A stretch of 25,238 bases of DNA from CAINVV01 sp964506325 (GCA_964506325.1 CAZDLO010000050.1:1-25238); one strand, 5' to 3'. Positions 16,410-24,145 are shown, numbered from the stretch's first letter. Numbers and translations are program-made. Notes: generated from the sequence alone by a model not told the origin.

Positions 16410-17348
16410 TTACAACCTCAGCGTCAACATTAATGATTGATCTGTCATCGGGTAAGACGACAATTTTTGGTCATTTACGTAGTGATAATTGTACTCAAGC
16501 CCTACTTTCCTGTAAAAAATCCCGGCAGAAAGAAGAATTGATTTTCTCGCAGAATCAAAATTACTGAATATGCTTTCCCTGGAAAGTGCCAATGCTTTTG
16601 TGTTCAGGCTGAAGCTTACATTTTTGGAAACTGCATAGTCCATTTTAAATTCAAACAGCCCGCTAAAGCCAGATTCAAAACCCTGTTTCTGCCCGGAAAT
16701 TGAATCCTGTATCTGGAATTGGTTATTAAATGTTTGCTGAAATGCATAACCAAGCCCATAGGTAAAATCATATTGAATCCTGTCATTCTTTTGATAGGAA
16801 TAATGCTTCTGACCAAGGAAAAGAGTCTGGTAAAGGAACAAAGGGTCACAAAATCCTGTTGGGTTATTCTGCAAGGTTCCCTTCCCAAGGGTTGTTTCGG
16901 CAGTAGTCTCCAGGAATAAACGAATAGCCGGCTTTTTAATTACCGGAATTGATGGAGTCAGGGACAAAATGAATGCATCTTTTATCTTTTCGGCAGGTTC
17001 ACCTGTTTTTTTGGACTGACCATATTGAACAAAAAGCGAGGTACTGAAATCCCATTTTTTACCCAGGTAATCTATATCGCTGTTAAGTGTGCCAAGCCAC
17101 TGCAAATCACTAGTTTTAACAGACTCATAATTGGTGGTTCCAAGGGTCATTCCCAGGCTGGGATGAATATCGAAATGCCATTTTGAAGGAACCTCTGTAG
17201 ATTCAGCATTTTTGACAGAATCACGGAACGCCGTATGTACTGTCGATAAGCCGGAACAAAGTCCTGCAACCGGCAAAATTAACAAGAGGAATACTGGAAA
17301 ATAAAACCGGGAAAATATCCTGTCATGTATAGGCTTCATGGCTTTCAT
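16410..17348 (-). CDS. Outer-membrane beta-barrel protein (DUF3078-like)
   Basis: A 312-residue exported protein. The hydrophobic stretch FYFPVFLLLILPVAGLCS (about 15-32) is a signal peptide. The remainder is made of alternating amphipathic strands with many aromatic residues (WHFDIHPSLGMTLG, YDFTYGLGYAFQQTF, VSFSLNTKALALS) and ends in SLMLTLRL, a typical terminal strand. The strand pattern and length fit the DUF3078-type outer-membrane proteins of Bacteroidota. Function is unknown; structural or transport roles are both possible. The start ATG at 17348 is followed by another Met at residue 4. A hairpin with a U run lies 24-59 bp upstream, so the gene probably has its own promoter or depends on read-through. 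Confidence 0.8.
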   Translation of the reverse strand: MKAMKPIHDRIFSRFYFPVFLLLILPVAGLCSGLSTVHTAFRDSVKNAESTEVPSKWHFDIHPSLGMTLGTTNYESVKTSDLQWLGTLNSDIDYLGKKWDFSTSLFVQYGQSKKTGEPAEKIKDAFILSLTPSIPVIKKPAIRLFLETTAETTLGKGTLQNNPTGFCDPLFLYQTLFLGQKHYSYQKNDRIQYDFTYGLGYAFQQTFNNQFQIQDSISGQKQGFESGFSGLFEFKMDYAVSKNVSFSLNTKALALSRESIFSNFDSARKSILLSAGIFYRKVGLEYNYHYVNDQKLSSYPMTDQSLMLTLRL

Positions 17349-17363
17349 ATTTCAGTTGGTTAA

Positions 17364-17400
17364 TAAAAAAAGGCAGAATAGATTTTCATCATCCTCTGCC
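17364..17400 (-). terminator. Probable terminator of the small secreted-protein gene
   Basis: On the minus strand, GGCAGA (17400-17395) pairs with TCTGCC (17377-17372) and is followed by seven Ts. The loop is long (17 nt) and the stem only 6 bp, so strength is uncertain. It lies about 30 bp past the stop of the 17431-17895 gene. Confidence 0.5.
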
Positions 17401-17430
17401 CTTGTAGACATTTACCCAAACGGTAATAAC

Positions 17431-17895
17431 TTAATTGGTCCCTGTTGCGCTTACCCTTTTAGTTGGTTTAGATGACGGAGAACCTTTAATATCGAAAACA
17501 AAGGTGTTCCTTTCACAGGCGTAGCTATTGGGCAATATCATCAGGTTATTATAACCCAATTGCTTAGCCACAGCCTGGCTCAATTGCTGAGGTGTCTTTA
17601 CGCTCCAGACCTTAACACCTTGCTCTTTGATTGCCATGTCACTAATTTCCTTGGATAAAGTGACATAAAGCTTATCACCCTTTACTTCAGCAGTCCCGTC
17701 AATTACCTGCATATTCCCGCCTGCCGGAGCAGACCGTAAAGAAACGTCAATAACCAGCTTGCAGAAACCTTTCCCTGTACAATCCAATCCGTCACCAAAA
17801 TAGATTGTGACAGTAATCTTTACAGCTTTCGCTTCCTTCGCTTCGAGTAAGTTGAGAGCCATAAACGCAATCAAAATCATCAGAAATTTTTTCAT
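17431..17895 (-). CDS. Small secreted protein of unknown function
   Basis: Not recognised. A 154-residue protein with signal peptide MKKFLMILIAFMALNLLEA and a likely cleavage near AKA-V (about residue 24). The mature part begins with beta-strand-like KITVTIYFGDG, then C39-TGKGF-C45 (C-x5-C). Further strands follow (GDKLYVTLSKEI), a helical QLSQAVAKQLG, and a third Cys at 127 (NSYACERNTFVFDI). The tail is rich in Ser/Thr/Lys. C39 and C45 could form a disulfide after export. There are no internal repeats and no sortase or type IX tail signal. The ATG at 17895 directly abuts a perfect 27-bp inverted repeat, and a promoter box lies in the repeat's loop. A terminator-like hairpin follows, so it seems to be a single-gene transcript. 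Confidence 0.75.
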   Translation of the reverse strand: MKKFLMILIAFMALNLLEAKEAKAVKITVTIYFGDGLDCTGKGFCKLVIDVSLRSAPAGGNMQVIDGTAEVKGDKLYVTLSKEISDMAIKEQGVKVWSVKTPQQLSQAVAKQLGYNNLMILPNSYACERNTFVFDIKGSPSSKPTKRVSATGTN

Positions 17896-17961
17896 ATTAA
17901 TTAGGATTAAATAAAAATAACAATCAAATGTAAATGTTATTTTTATTTAATCCTAATTAAT
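17896..17961. repeat. Perfect 27-bp inverted repeat at a start codon
   Basis: Arms 17896-17922 and 17935-17961 are exact reverse complements (ATTAATTAGGATTAAATAAA... inward), with a 12-base loop ATCAAATGTAAA. The left arm touches the ATG (17893-17895) of the small secreted-protein gene. The loop holds a TAnnTTTG match on the minus strand. The repeat may be a large operator, or a hairpin acting on transcripts entering from the cysK side. Confidence 0.85.
17925..17932 (-). promoter_or_regulatory. -7 box inside the palindrome loop
   Basis: Minus-strand TACATTTG matches TAnnTTTG, 30 bp before the ATG at 17895. This predicts a start point near 17921, so the mRNA would carry only one arm of the repeat as its leader. 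The surrounding DNA is very AT-rich, which raises the chance of a random match. Confidence 0.4.
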
Positions 17962-18105
17962 TTTAATATTTTGATTATTTTAGATTGATTTATTAATGTT
18001 TTAATTAATTATCGATTAGGCCTTTAACATACTAATAAATATTTTTTGAATTTATATTATATGTTTATTATAATAATAAAGGGACGGTAGCGCCAAACAA
18101 AAAAT
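17962..18105. other. Very AT-rich spacer
   Basis: 144 bp, mostly A and T with runs such as TTATATTATATG, between the palindrome and the cysK terminator. I see no frame with coding character and no extra hairpin of note. Confidence 0.5.
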
Positions 18106-18134
18106 AAAGCCTGATTTCTAAAAAATCAGGCTTT
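18106..18134 (-). terminator. Intrinsic terminator of cysK
   Basis: Perfect 12-bp stem AAAGCCTGATTT / AAATCAGGCTTT (18106-18117 with 18123-18134), loop 5 nt. On the minus strand the stem is followed by ATTTTTTG, a U-rich run. It begins about 38 bp past the cysK stop. Confidence 0.85.
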
Positions 18135-18171
18135 GAATACAGCGGTTTAAAATATTTTCGAATAAAACCGT

Positions 18172-19083
18172 CTAAAATAACCCCTCTATTGAAAGGTATT
18201 TTTCGCCGCTGTCATAAACAAAGGTAAGTACTGTTGATCCTTCAGGTATTTCAGGCAATTTTTTGGCCACAGCTGCCAGTGAAGCTCCTGAAGAAATCCC
18301 GATAAACAATCCCTCCTGTACAGCTGCCCTTTTGGTATAATCGAAGGCTTCGCTTTTCTCAACCTGGATAATTCCATCCAGAAGACTAACATCCAGGTTA
18401 TTGGGTATAAACCCTGCGCCGATTCCCTGGATTGGATGAGGCCCGGGAGCTCCGCCGCTGATTACCGGAGACAACTGGGGTTCTACTGCGAATACTTTTA
18501 TTTTCGGGAACAGTTTCTTCAAAACTTTTGCCACACCGGTGATGTGTCCTCCTGTGCCTACACCGGTAATCAGGTAATCGATGCCTTCCGGGAAATCTGC
18601 CGCGATTTCGACAGCTGTATGTTGTTCATGGGCTGCAACATTGGAAGGATTATCAAATTGCATGGGAATCCAGGAACCCTGAATCTGTTCTGCAAGCTCA
18701 CGTGCTTTGGCAATGGCACCCTTCATGCCGAACTCCCGCGGGGTCAGTTCAAGTTCAGCACCATAGGCGGTAAGGATACTGCGGCGTTCGACGGACATTG
18801 AGTCAGGCATGGTTAAGATCAGGCGGTAGCCCTTAACTGCAGCCACCAGTGCCAGGCCGATACCTGTATTGCCGGAGGTGGGTTCAATGATAACACTTCC
18901 CTTTTTCAGCAATCCGCTTTTTTCAGCATCTTCTACCATCGATAATGCGATCCTGTCCTTGATGCTGCCTCCCGGATTTGTCTTTTCCAGTTTTACATAG
19001 ATGTTGCGGCTGTTTCCAAAAAGCCTGTTGATACGAACGTGTGGAGTACCTCCAATAGTTTGTAAAATATTTTCTGCTTTCAT
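18172..19083 (-). CDS. cysK: Cysteine synthase (O-acetylserine sulfhydrylase A)
   Basis: PLP enzyme, 303 residues (usual length), making cysteine from O-acetylserine and sulfide in the cytosol. The PLP lysine is K42 in NPGGSIKDRIA. The substrate/PLP loop is EPTSGNTGIGLA and the phosphate-binding loop is TGVGTGGHITGV. The late ISSGAS motif contacts the PLP ring nitrogen. The motifs fit CysK better than cystathionine beta-synthase or serine dehydratase. A start at ATG 19083 is clear. mnmA lies 191 bp upstream on the same strand; a weak promoter-like box and small hairpin (19088-19107) precede cysK, so it is probably its own unit. A strong terminator follows. Confidence 0.96.
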   Translation of the reverse strand: MKAENILQTIGGTPHVRINRLFGNSRNIYVKLEKTNPGGSIKDRIALSMVEDAEKSGLLKKGSVIIEPTSGNTGIGLALVAAVKGYRLILTMPDSMSVERRSILTAYGAELELTPREFGMKGAIAKARELAEQIQGSWIPMQFDNPSNVAAHEQHTAVEIAADFPEGIDYLITGVGTGGHITGVAKVLKKLFPKIKVFAVEPQLSPVISGGAPGPHPIQGIGAGFIPNNLDVSLLDGIIQVEKSEAFDYTKRAAVQEGLFIGISSGASLAAVAKKLPEIPEGSTVLTFVYDSGEKYLSIEGLF

Positions 19084-19108
19084 TGCTCGGTAATGTATTA
19101 TTTACCGG

Positions 19109-19116
19109 CAAATATC
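19109..19116 (-). promoter_or_regulatory. Weak -7-like box for cysK
   Basis: Minus-strand GATATTTG matches TAnnTTTG with one mismatch, 25 bp before the ATG. A 6-bp inverted repeat CGGTAA/TTACCG (19088-19093, 19102-19107) lies between it and the start. Both are weak. Confidence 0.25.
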
Positions 19117-19274
19117 AGATTACTTTTTTCACCGCGAAATACCTGATTCAGGGTATATTGATCATTGTGACAACAAGGCCGGCCGGAACAATTTACCAGG
19201 GAATGAGGACCTGAGGAATGTCCCTGCATTAAAAACACAATCAGGCTGCCAGTACAATGCAGTACCCAATCAAC

Positions 19275-20456
19275 TCAGGCAATAACGCCCGACCCTACCA
19301 ATTCCTCCCCGTCATACAGGGCAGCAAACTGACCGGAAGTAATTCCCCTCTGATCCTCCTCGAAAAGCAGGAAGGCGCCATCGTCCTCCATAAACAGGGA
19401 GGCCTTCTCCAAGGGCTGCCTGTACCTGATCCTTACCAGGAAACTACACTCCTCCCCTGCTTTTAAGGTGCGGTCGGTCCGTATCCAGTGGAGGTCTTCT
19501 TTGGCAATAAAAAGTCCGGGACGGAATAAACCGGGATGTTCCTTACCCTCCCCGACATACACGATGTTGCGCACAACATCAATGGCGAGCACAAACAACG
19601 GATCAGTAAATCCACCAATATTAAGTCCTTTTCGTTGCCCTACCGTATAGTAATGCGCACCGTTGTGTTCGCCAATGACTTTCCCGTTCCAGGGCTTGAA
19701 AGGAAATGGTGCAGTAAGCTTGGTAAGGTTTTCGCGGGACCGGTCTGCCAGCTTCTTTCTGGATGAGAACTCTGCCGGAATCAAAATTACGTTCCCCTTT
19801 CTGGGTTCAAGTTTTTGCTGGAGGAAAACAGGGAGATCAACTTTCCCGACAAAACAGATTCCCTGAGAATCTTTGCGCTCTGCTGTAATTAATCCATGGC
19901 TGCGGGCAATCTCCCTGACTTCAGGCTTAAGAAGATGGCCAACAGGAAAAAGGGATTTGGACAACTGGTACTGATTCAGCTGGCAGAGGAAATAGCTCTG
20001 ATCCTTGTTTGGATCGAGTCCTTCCAGAAGCCGGTACGTCTTTACTCCTTCAATTTCAACAACATCTTTCCGGCAATAGTGCCCTGTCGCTACATAAACG
20101 GCTCCAAGTTCCAAGGCTTTCTGAAGGAATATGTCAAACTTTATTTCCCTGTTGCACAAAACATCAGGATTTGGTGTCCTTCCCTTTTCGTACTCTCTGA
20201 ACATATAATCAACCACCCTGTTACGGTAATAATCCGACAAATCCACTGTATGAAAGGGAATATCAAGTTTTTTCGCAGTCATCTCGGCAAAAATCACATC
20301 ATCCTCCCAGGTACAGCCGGAAGTTAACGAGCCTGCAGACTCTTTCCAGTTGATCATGAACAAGGCAAAAACATCGTACCCCTGCTCCTTCAGCAGGCAG
20401 GCTGCAACGCTCGAATCAACTCCGCCTGAGAGGCCGATGCAAACTTTCTCTTTCAT
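19275..20456 (-). CDS. mnmA: tRNA-specific 2-thiouridylase
   Basis: Makes 2-thiouridine at the wobble position (U34) of tRNAs for Lys, Glu and Gln. ATG 20456 (MKEKVCIGLSGGVDSS) gives 393 residues; the open frame runs further to 20519, but that part overlaps the promoter. The PP-loop ATP site is SGGVDSS (9-15). The catalytic Cys pair is C101 (NPDVLCNREIKF) and C201 (SQGICFVGK), matching Cys102/Cys199 of the E. coli enzyme. ATGHY and KDQSYFL are family motifs. The C-terminal beta-barrel is complete. It is divergent from hydE with 81 bp between starts. I see no clear terminator in the 191 bp before cysK, so partial read-through into cysK is possible. Confidence 0.97.
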   Translation of the reverse strand: MKEKVCIGLSGGVDSSVAACLLKEQGYDVFALFMINWKESAGSLTSGCTWEDDVIFAEMTAKKLDIPFHTVDLSDYYRNRVVDYMFREYEKGRTPNPDVLCNREIKFDIFLQKALELGAVYVATGHYCRKDVVEIEGVKTYRLLEGLDPNKDQSYFLCQLNQYQLSKSLFPVGHLLKPEVREIARSHGLITAERKDSQGICFVGKVDLPVFLQQKLEPRKGNVILIPAEFSSRKKLADRSRENLTKLTAPFPFKPWNGKVIGEHNGAHYYTVGQRKGLNIGGFTDPLFVLAIDVVRNIVYVGEGKEHPGLFRPGLFIAKEDLHWIRTDRTLKAGEECSFLVRIRYRQPLEKASLFMEDDGAFLLFEEDQRGITSGQFAALYDGEELVGSGVIA

Positions 20457-20478
20457 TTTCAACAGTTCTTTCCTTCTG

Positions 20479-20486
20479 CAAAAATA
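20479..20486 (-). promoter_or_regulatory. -7 box for mnmA with -33 TTTG
   Basis: Minus-strand TATTTTTG matches TAnnTTTG, and TTTG at 20508-20511 (minus) lies 21 bp upstream, the usual Bacteroidota layout. The predicted leader before ATG 20456 is about 19 nt. The -33 region abuts that of the divergent hydE promoter. Confidence 0.65.
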
Positions 20487-20525
20487 GCGCTTTTCAAAGC
20501 AATTCGACAAAACAGACAAATGTGA

Positions 20526-20533
20526 TATCTTTG
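20526..20533 (+). promoter_or_regulatory. -7 box for hydE, near-leaderless
   Basis: TATCTTTG matches TAnnTTTG; TTCG at 20503-20506, 19 bp upstream, is a near match to the -33 box. The box ends 4 bp before the ATG at 20538, so transcription should start at or next to the start codon. Confidence 0.6.
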
Positions 20534-20537
20534 CAAT

Positions 20538-21623
20538 ATGCCAACGGTAAGGGAAATCATTGACAACAGGCTGTTTTCAAGCCAAAACCTGGTTAGATTG
20601 CTCACATCAACTGGAAGCGATGGCATGTATATTCTAAAGAAAGCAGGTGAAGTAAAGGAACAAACCATCGGGAAGAAAGTCTATTTCCGCGGCTTGATCG
20701 AAATGTCGAATGTCTGTGAAAAGGATTGTCTCTATTGCGGAATACGCAAATCCAACACCGCTGTCTGCAGATACAACATGACCGATGCTGAAGTTATTGA
20801 TGCAGCAGACTTTGCCCTCAGGGAAAAGTTCGGCTCCATTGTCATTCAGTCGGGTGAAGTCACCAATGAAATCTTTATCAACCGAATAGAAAGATTGGTG
20901 AAACAGATCAAGTCCCTGAGCGACAACAAGCTGGGCATCACTCTTTCTTTGGGTGAACAAACCGCTGAGGTATACAGGAGGTGGTTCGAAGCCGGAGCAC
21001 ACCGCTATCTCTTACGCATTGAAAGCAGCAATCCCGGATTGTACAGAAAACTGCATCCTGAAGATGGACAGCATTTGTATGCGAACAGGCTGAATGCCCT
21101 TCACAACCTAAAAAAAATTGGTTTTCAGACTGGTACTGGAGTAATGATTGGTACGCCATTTCAAACCATGGAGGACCTTGCCAATGACCTCCTCTTTTTC
21201 AGGGAATTCGACATCGACATGGCCGGCATGGGACCATATATCGAACATGACGACACTCCACTTAAAACTCAGAACGAGGGATTACTTTCGCTAAAGGAAA
21301 GGTTTAACCTGTCGCTGAAGATGGTTGCCATCCTCCGACTGATGATGCCAGATATCAATATTGCTGCCACAACAGCCTTGCAGTCTGTCGACCCGTTGGG
21401 CAGGGAGAAAGCGGTTAAGGCAGGGGCCAATATAATCATGCCTAATATCACTCCCGCCAAGTACAGGGGCAATTACCGTTTGTACAACAATAAACCATGC
21501 GTTGACGAGGAACCGGAGCAATGCTCAGGTTGCCTGGATGCCAGGATTTCATTGGCTGACGGAGAGATTGGCTTCGGGGAATGGGGCGACTCCCAACATT
21601 TCCAAAAGAACAAGGCTACCTGA
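20538..21623 (+). CDS. hydE: [FeFe]-hydrogenase H-cluster radical SAM maturase HydE
   Basis: Radical SAM enzyme, 361 residues, needed with HydF and HydG to build the di-iron subcluster of [FeFe]-hydrogenase; current work assigns it a step on the HydG iron-cysteine product. The radical SAM motif is C60-x3-C64-x2-C67 (CEKDCLYC) within RGLIEMSNVC. A second C-x7-C-x2-C (C321, C329, C332) matches the optional second cluster site of Thermotoga maritima HydE. Other family features are SLGEQT, GTGVMIGTPFQT and GPYIEHDDTPL. PylB and BioB are relatives, but the length and these motifs favour HydE. No hydF, hydG or hydrogenase gene is in the window. It is convergent with the next gene, the two stops touching. 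Confidence 0.9.
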   Translation: MPTVREIIDNRLFSSQNLVRLLTSTGSDGMYILKKAGEVKEQTIGKKVYFRGLIEMSNVCEKDCLYCGIRKSNTAVCRYNMTDAEVIDAADFALREKFGSIVIQSGEVTNEIFINRIERLVKQIKSLSDNKLGITLSLGEQTAEVYRRWFEAGAHRYLLRIESSNPGLYRKLHPEDGQHLYANRLNALHNLKKIGFQTGTGVMIGTPFQTMEDLANDLLFFREFDIDMAGMGPYIEHDDTPLKTQNEGLLSLKERFNLSLKMVAILRLMMPDINIAATTALQSVDPLGREKAVKAGANIIMPNITPAKYRGNYRLYNNKPCVDEEPEQCSGCLDARISLADGEIGFGEWGDSQHFQKNKAT

Positions 21624-22625
21624 TCACTGTTTCTTCTGCTCCTTTTTGGCAAAAGACTCAGGGTAGCTGCAGCGGTAAACGATGTTGCCTCCCTTCTCAT
21701 GAATCCAGGTATCAAAAGAGCGCCTGCCCTCTTTAAGCACAATCACCCGGCCTCCGTCAGGTAATTCACCATAGGCATTTTCACCCCCGGAACAACGGCC
21801 GTAAGCAAGGGCTATGTTATTTAACACTCCAATATAATCGTTGACATGATCATGGCCAGTAAAGGTTCCCATCACATCATTGCATTCAACCATAGCGGTA
21901 AACATTCCTGAATTAACATCCGGGCAACATACCTGCTCATTTTTCACTCCAACACGAGTGTCCGGGTTTTTAATCCAGGCGTCGTTGTATTCGGTAAAAG
22001 GAATATGGAAAAAGGCCAGTGAGGGCAGCGGCTTTCCTCCATTATCCCGTGCAAAGCCGGCGCTGGTTTTCTGGTACCAGGCAATCTGGTCAAATCCAAA
22101 CCAGTCGTAACCATCTACCCTATCCTCGATCTTACTGGAAGAGTTGGAATCCAGCCCATAGATGACAGCCTTGGTTTTATTGTTCTCACCGAGGATGGGA
22201 AGTACAAAATTGGAAGCACCTTTAATCCCCGCCTTCCTGGTTGTCAGACAGTTCGGAAATTTTTTCAGCATCTCGACTATTTCAACGCCGGAAGTGCCGT
22301 ACTCTTCATCGTGGTTTCCAAGTACCACGGCCCATTTCACCTGCAGAGAGGCACAAAGTGCCTCAATTCGCTGATAAACCTCCAGTGGACCTTCCTTCAC
22401 AACTATATCACCGGAAAAGATAACCAGGTCTGGGTGCTCTCCTGTTACAATCTCCTTTATCAGATCAAATACCGGATCATTGGGACCATTTTCGTAGTCT
22501 ATATGGGTATCTGTAAACTGAATAATCTTAAATTCTCCATTTTTAAAATGCAAATCCCTGGCTGAGAGTAATGCCGGAAATCCGATCATCAGGATCAGGC
22601 ATATAGTTTTGAGTTTTTTCATCAT
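21624..22625 (-). CDS. Secreted calcineurin-like metallophosphoesterase
   Basis: A 333-residue exported phosphoesterase with signal peptide MKKLKTICLILMIGFPALLS. Metal and catalytic motifs are all present: FTDTHID (D39, H41), SGDIV (D73), GNHDEE (N104-H105-D106), then FFHIPFTEY and TGHDHVNDY. This set predicts a two-metal phosphatase or phosphodiesterase, close to purple acid phosphatase-like secreted enzymes of Bacteroidota. The substrate is unknown. Either of two adjacent ATGs (22625, 22622) may start it. It follows the GNAT gene by 32 bp, so the two are probably co-transcribed. Confidence 0.92.
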   Translation of the reverse strand: MMKKLKTICLILMIGFPALLSARDLHFKNGEFKIIQFTDTHIDYENGPNDPVFDLIKEIVTGEHPDLVIFSGDIVVKEGPLEVYQRIEALCASLQVKWAVVLGNHDEEYGTSGVEIVEMLKKFPNCLTTRKAGIKGASNFVLPILGENNKTKAVIYGLDSNSSSKIEDRVDGYDWFGFDQIAWYQKTSAGFARDNGGKPLPSLAFFHIPFTEYNDAWIKNPDTRVGVKNEQVCCPDVNSGMFTAMVECNDVMGTFTGHDHVNDYIGVLNNIALAYGRCSGGENAYGELPDGGRVIVLKEGRRSFDTWIHEKGGNIVYRCSYPESFAKKEQKKQ

Positions 22626-22657
22626 GATAAATTGATATTGAGTTATGAATTATGAGA

Positions 22658-23203
22658 TTACGGGTGTTGAGTAATCCCTTTGAAATAAACATGAAACTGG
22701 AACTCTGCAATACATTGATCTAGAATTTCGTGTGCCCATCCGGAAATATCCGAAAACAGCATCATTGGCAGTAGCTCTTCCCCCTCCCGGTAGGGTGGCT
22801 GGAAGTAAATAACCGGCAATTGATGGAAGCCGGCCCTCGAATAAAATTCAATCCTGCGCCGGCTTGCCGCATCATAAGGCATTTCCACCTCCAACAGCAC
22901 CGGATATTTCATCTCCTGAAGAATTTTCAAAACCAGGCTCCCAATACCTTGTCCGCGATTTTCCGGCATGACAGCCAGATGTTCGATGTACAAATAACTG
23001 TCGAATTTCCAGTAAACAACCATCCCTGCCACCTGCTCACCGGCAATAACTGAACAAAAATGCATATTCGGCTCGCGAAGAACCGCTGCCAGAGAATCGG
23101 TATCCCTCCTCTCCTCTTTTGGAAAAGAAGAAAGGTATAGTTTCAGGATATCACTATAATGCCTGTGATTTGTCGTTTGTATCCTTTCAAGCTGGACCTT
23201 CAT
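22658..23203 (-). CDS. GNAT-family N-acetyltransferase
   Basis: A 181-residue cytosolic acetyltransferase. The acetyl-CoA pyrophosphate loop is RGQGIG (83-88) in HLAVMPENRGQGIGSLVL, and the C-terminal GNAT strand is preceded by EFYSRAGFHQL. The substrate cannot be told; the family includes antibiotic, amino-acid and peptide acetylases. It lies 53 bp after the ChaN-like gene and 32 bp before the phosphoesterase on the same strand with no box of its own, suggesting one transcript. Confidence 0.88.
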   Translation of the reverse strand: MKVQLERIQTTNHRHYSDILKLYLSSFPKEERRDTDSLAAVLREPNMHFCSVIAGEQVAGMVVYWKFDSYLYIEHLAVMPENRGQGIGSLVLKILQEMKYPVLLEVEMPYDAASRRRIEFYSRAGFHQLPVIYFQPPYREGEELLPMMLFSDISGWAHEILDQCIAEFQFHVYFKGITQHP

Positions 23204-23256
23204 AACTATTATTGTTCTACAGGATACCTAAAAGAAAGATTCCCGGGAAATGCCGC

Positions 23257-24120
23257 TTAAGGACGGTAACTCTTACTCATTGATGCCGGGGTAACCAGTA
23301 CAAAATCCCCCAACCCTTCATTTTCCTTTGAAAGATCATCTACCGAATCCTGCTCAGTCGAGCCAATTGTTAAAATCCTGATACCGGGTCGGGCCTGGGT
23401 AAGGTACCATACGATAGCCGTGTGATTATCGCTGTGGTAAGAACCGTTGTAATGAATGAATGTTTGTCCGGAAGATAAATTCTTCAGGATGAAATGAGCC
23501 ATGGTGGCATCTTTGATGGCCTGGGATTTTGGAAGATTCTCCCCACCGTGTCCTTTCGCTGCATTGAAAATATCCTGGTAACATTTAAGTGTTTTATCAT
23601 AAGCAATAGGCAGCGGTGCGATCCATCTTCTGGCTTCCTGCTCCACACTGTCAAGCTTCTCCAATCCCCTGGTATAAACCATGTTCGCATACCTCCTGGG
23701 AACGTTGGTTGCAACAAAGTGAACCTTGTTCTTCTTGGCAAAATCAAGAAGTGGTTTATAATCGCTTGGAAAATTTGTCCAAAGCTTACATTCGTCTTTC
23801 AGGGTTTTCTCAGAGATGGAACCTGAAAGATATTCATTGACAACAACCTGATCATCAGATTCAAACATTTCAGCACCCATCACAAGCTTATCTTTCTTTG
23901 CTTCGTACAAGTCCTTGGTAAGCTCCTGCTCGAGCCAATGATTAATAGGGTTATCGTGTTGCTCCCCGAACAAAACCACATCGGCCTCTTTTGCCTGTTC
24001 AAGCATTTTGGAATAATGACATGCCTTCCCCTTGGAATCAAAAATCATGTAGGCGTTTTTATCGCTTTTGAAGGAGAATAAGATAAGTGACACAGCCAAA
24101 ATCAACAGTATTTTATGCAT
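23257..24120 (-). CDS. ChaN-like (haem-binding/Tiki-type) exported protein
   Basis: ATG 24120 (MHKILLILAV) gives 287 residues; a TTG at 24129 is in frame but less likely. An N-terminal hydrophobic signal (about 3-16) is followed by SFKSD, with no lipobox Cys, unlike many ChaN lipoproteins. The family core is visible: VVLFGEQHDNPINHW (E53, H55, H61), MGAEMFE, the VPRRYA segment, and the late HYNGSYHSDNH. ChaN of Campylobacter binds haem, and the wider family shares its fold with Tiki/TraB/EreA-type proteins that use Glu and His sites. A haem or iron role is therefore plausible, but a hydrolase role is also possible. It is the first gene of a likely three-gene minus-strand unit. Confidence 0.85.
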   Translation of the reverse strand: MHKILLILAVSLILFSFKSDKNAYMIFDSKGKACHYSKMLEQAKEADVVLFGEQHDNPINHWLEQELTKDLYEAKKDKLVMGAEMFESDDQVVVNEYLSGSISEKTLKDECKLWTNFPSDYKPLLDFAKKNKVHFVATNVPRRYANMVYTRGLEKLDSVEQEARRWIAPLPIAYDKTLKCYQDIFNAAKGHGGENLPKSQAIKDATMAHFILKNLSSGQTFIHYNGSYHSDNHTAIVWYLTQARPGIRILTIGSTEQDSVDDLSKENEGLGDFVLVTPASMSKSYRP

Positions 24121-24145
24121 AGTATCCAATGATTTAATTGAACGC

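Noticed and set aside
17896..17961. Palindrome as a miniature transposon
   Set aside because: There is no target duplication that I can see at its borders and only one copy in the window; the arms fill almost the whole element.
19084..19274. Possible RNA gene or riboswitch between mnmA and cysK
   Set aside because: Only short hairpins are visible (CGGTAA/TTACCG; TACC...GGTA); no tRNA cloverleaf and no known riboswitch core such as SAM or cobalamin motifs.
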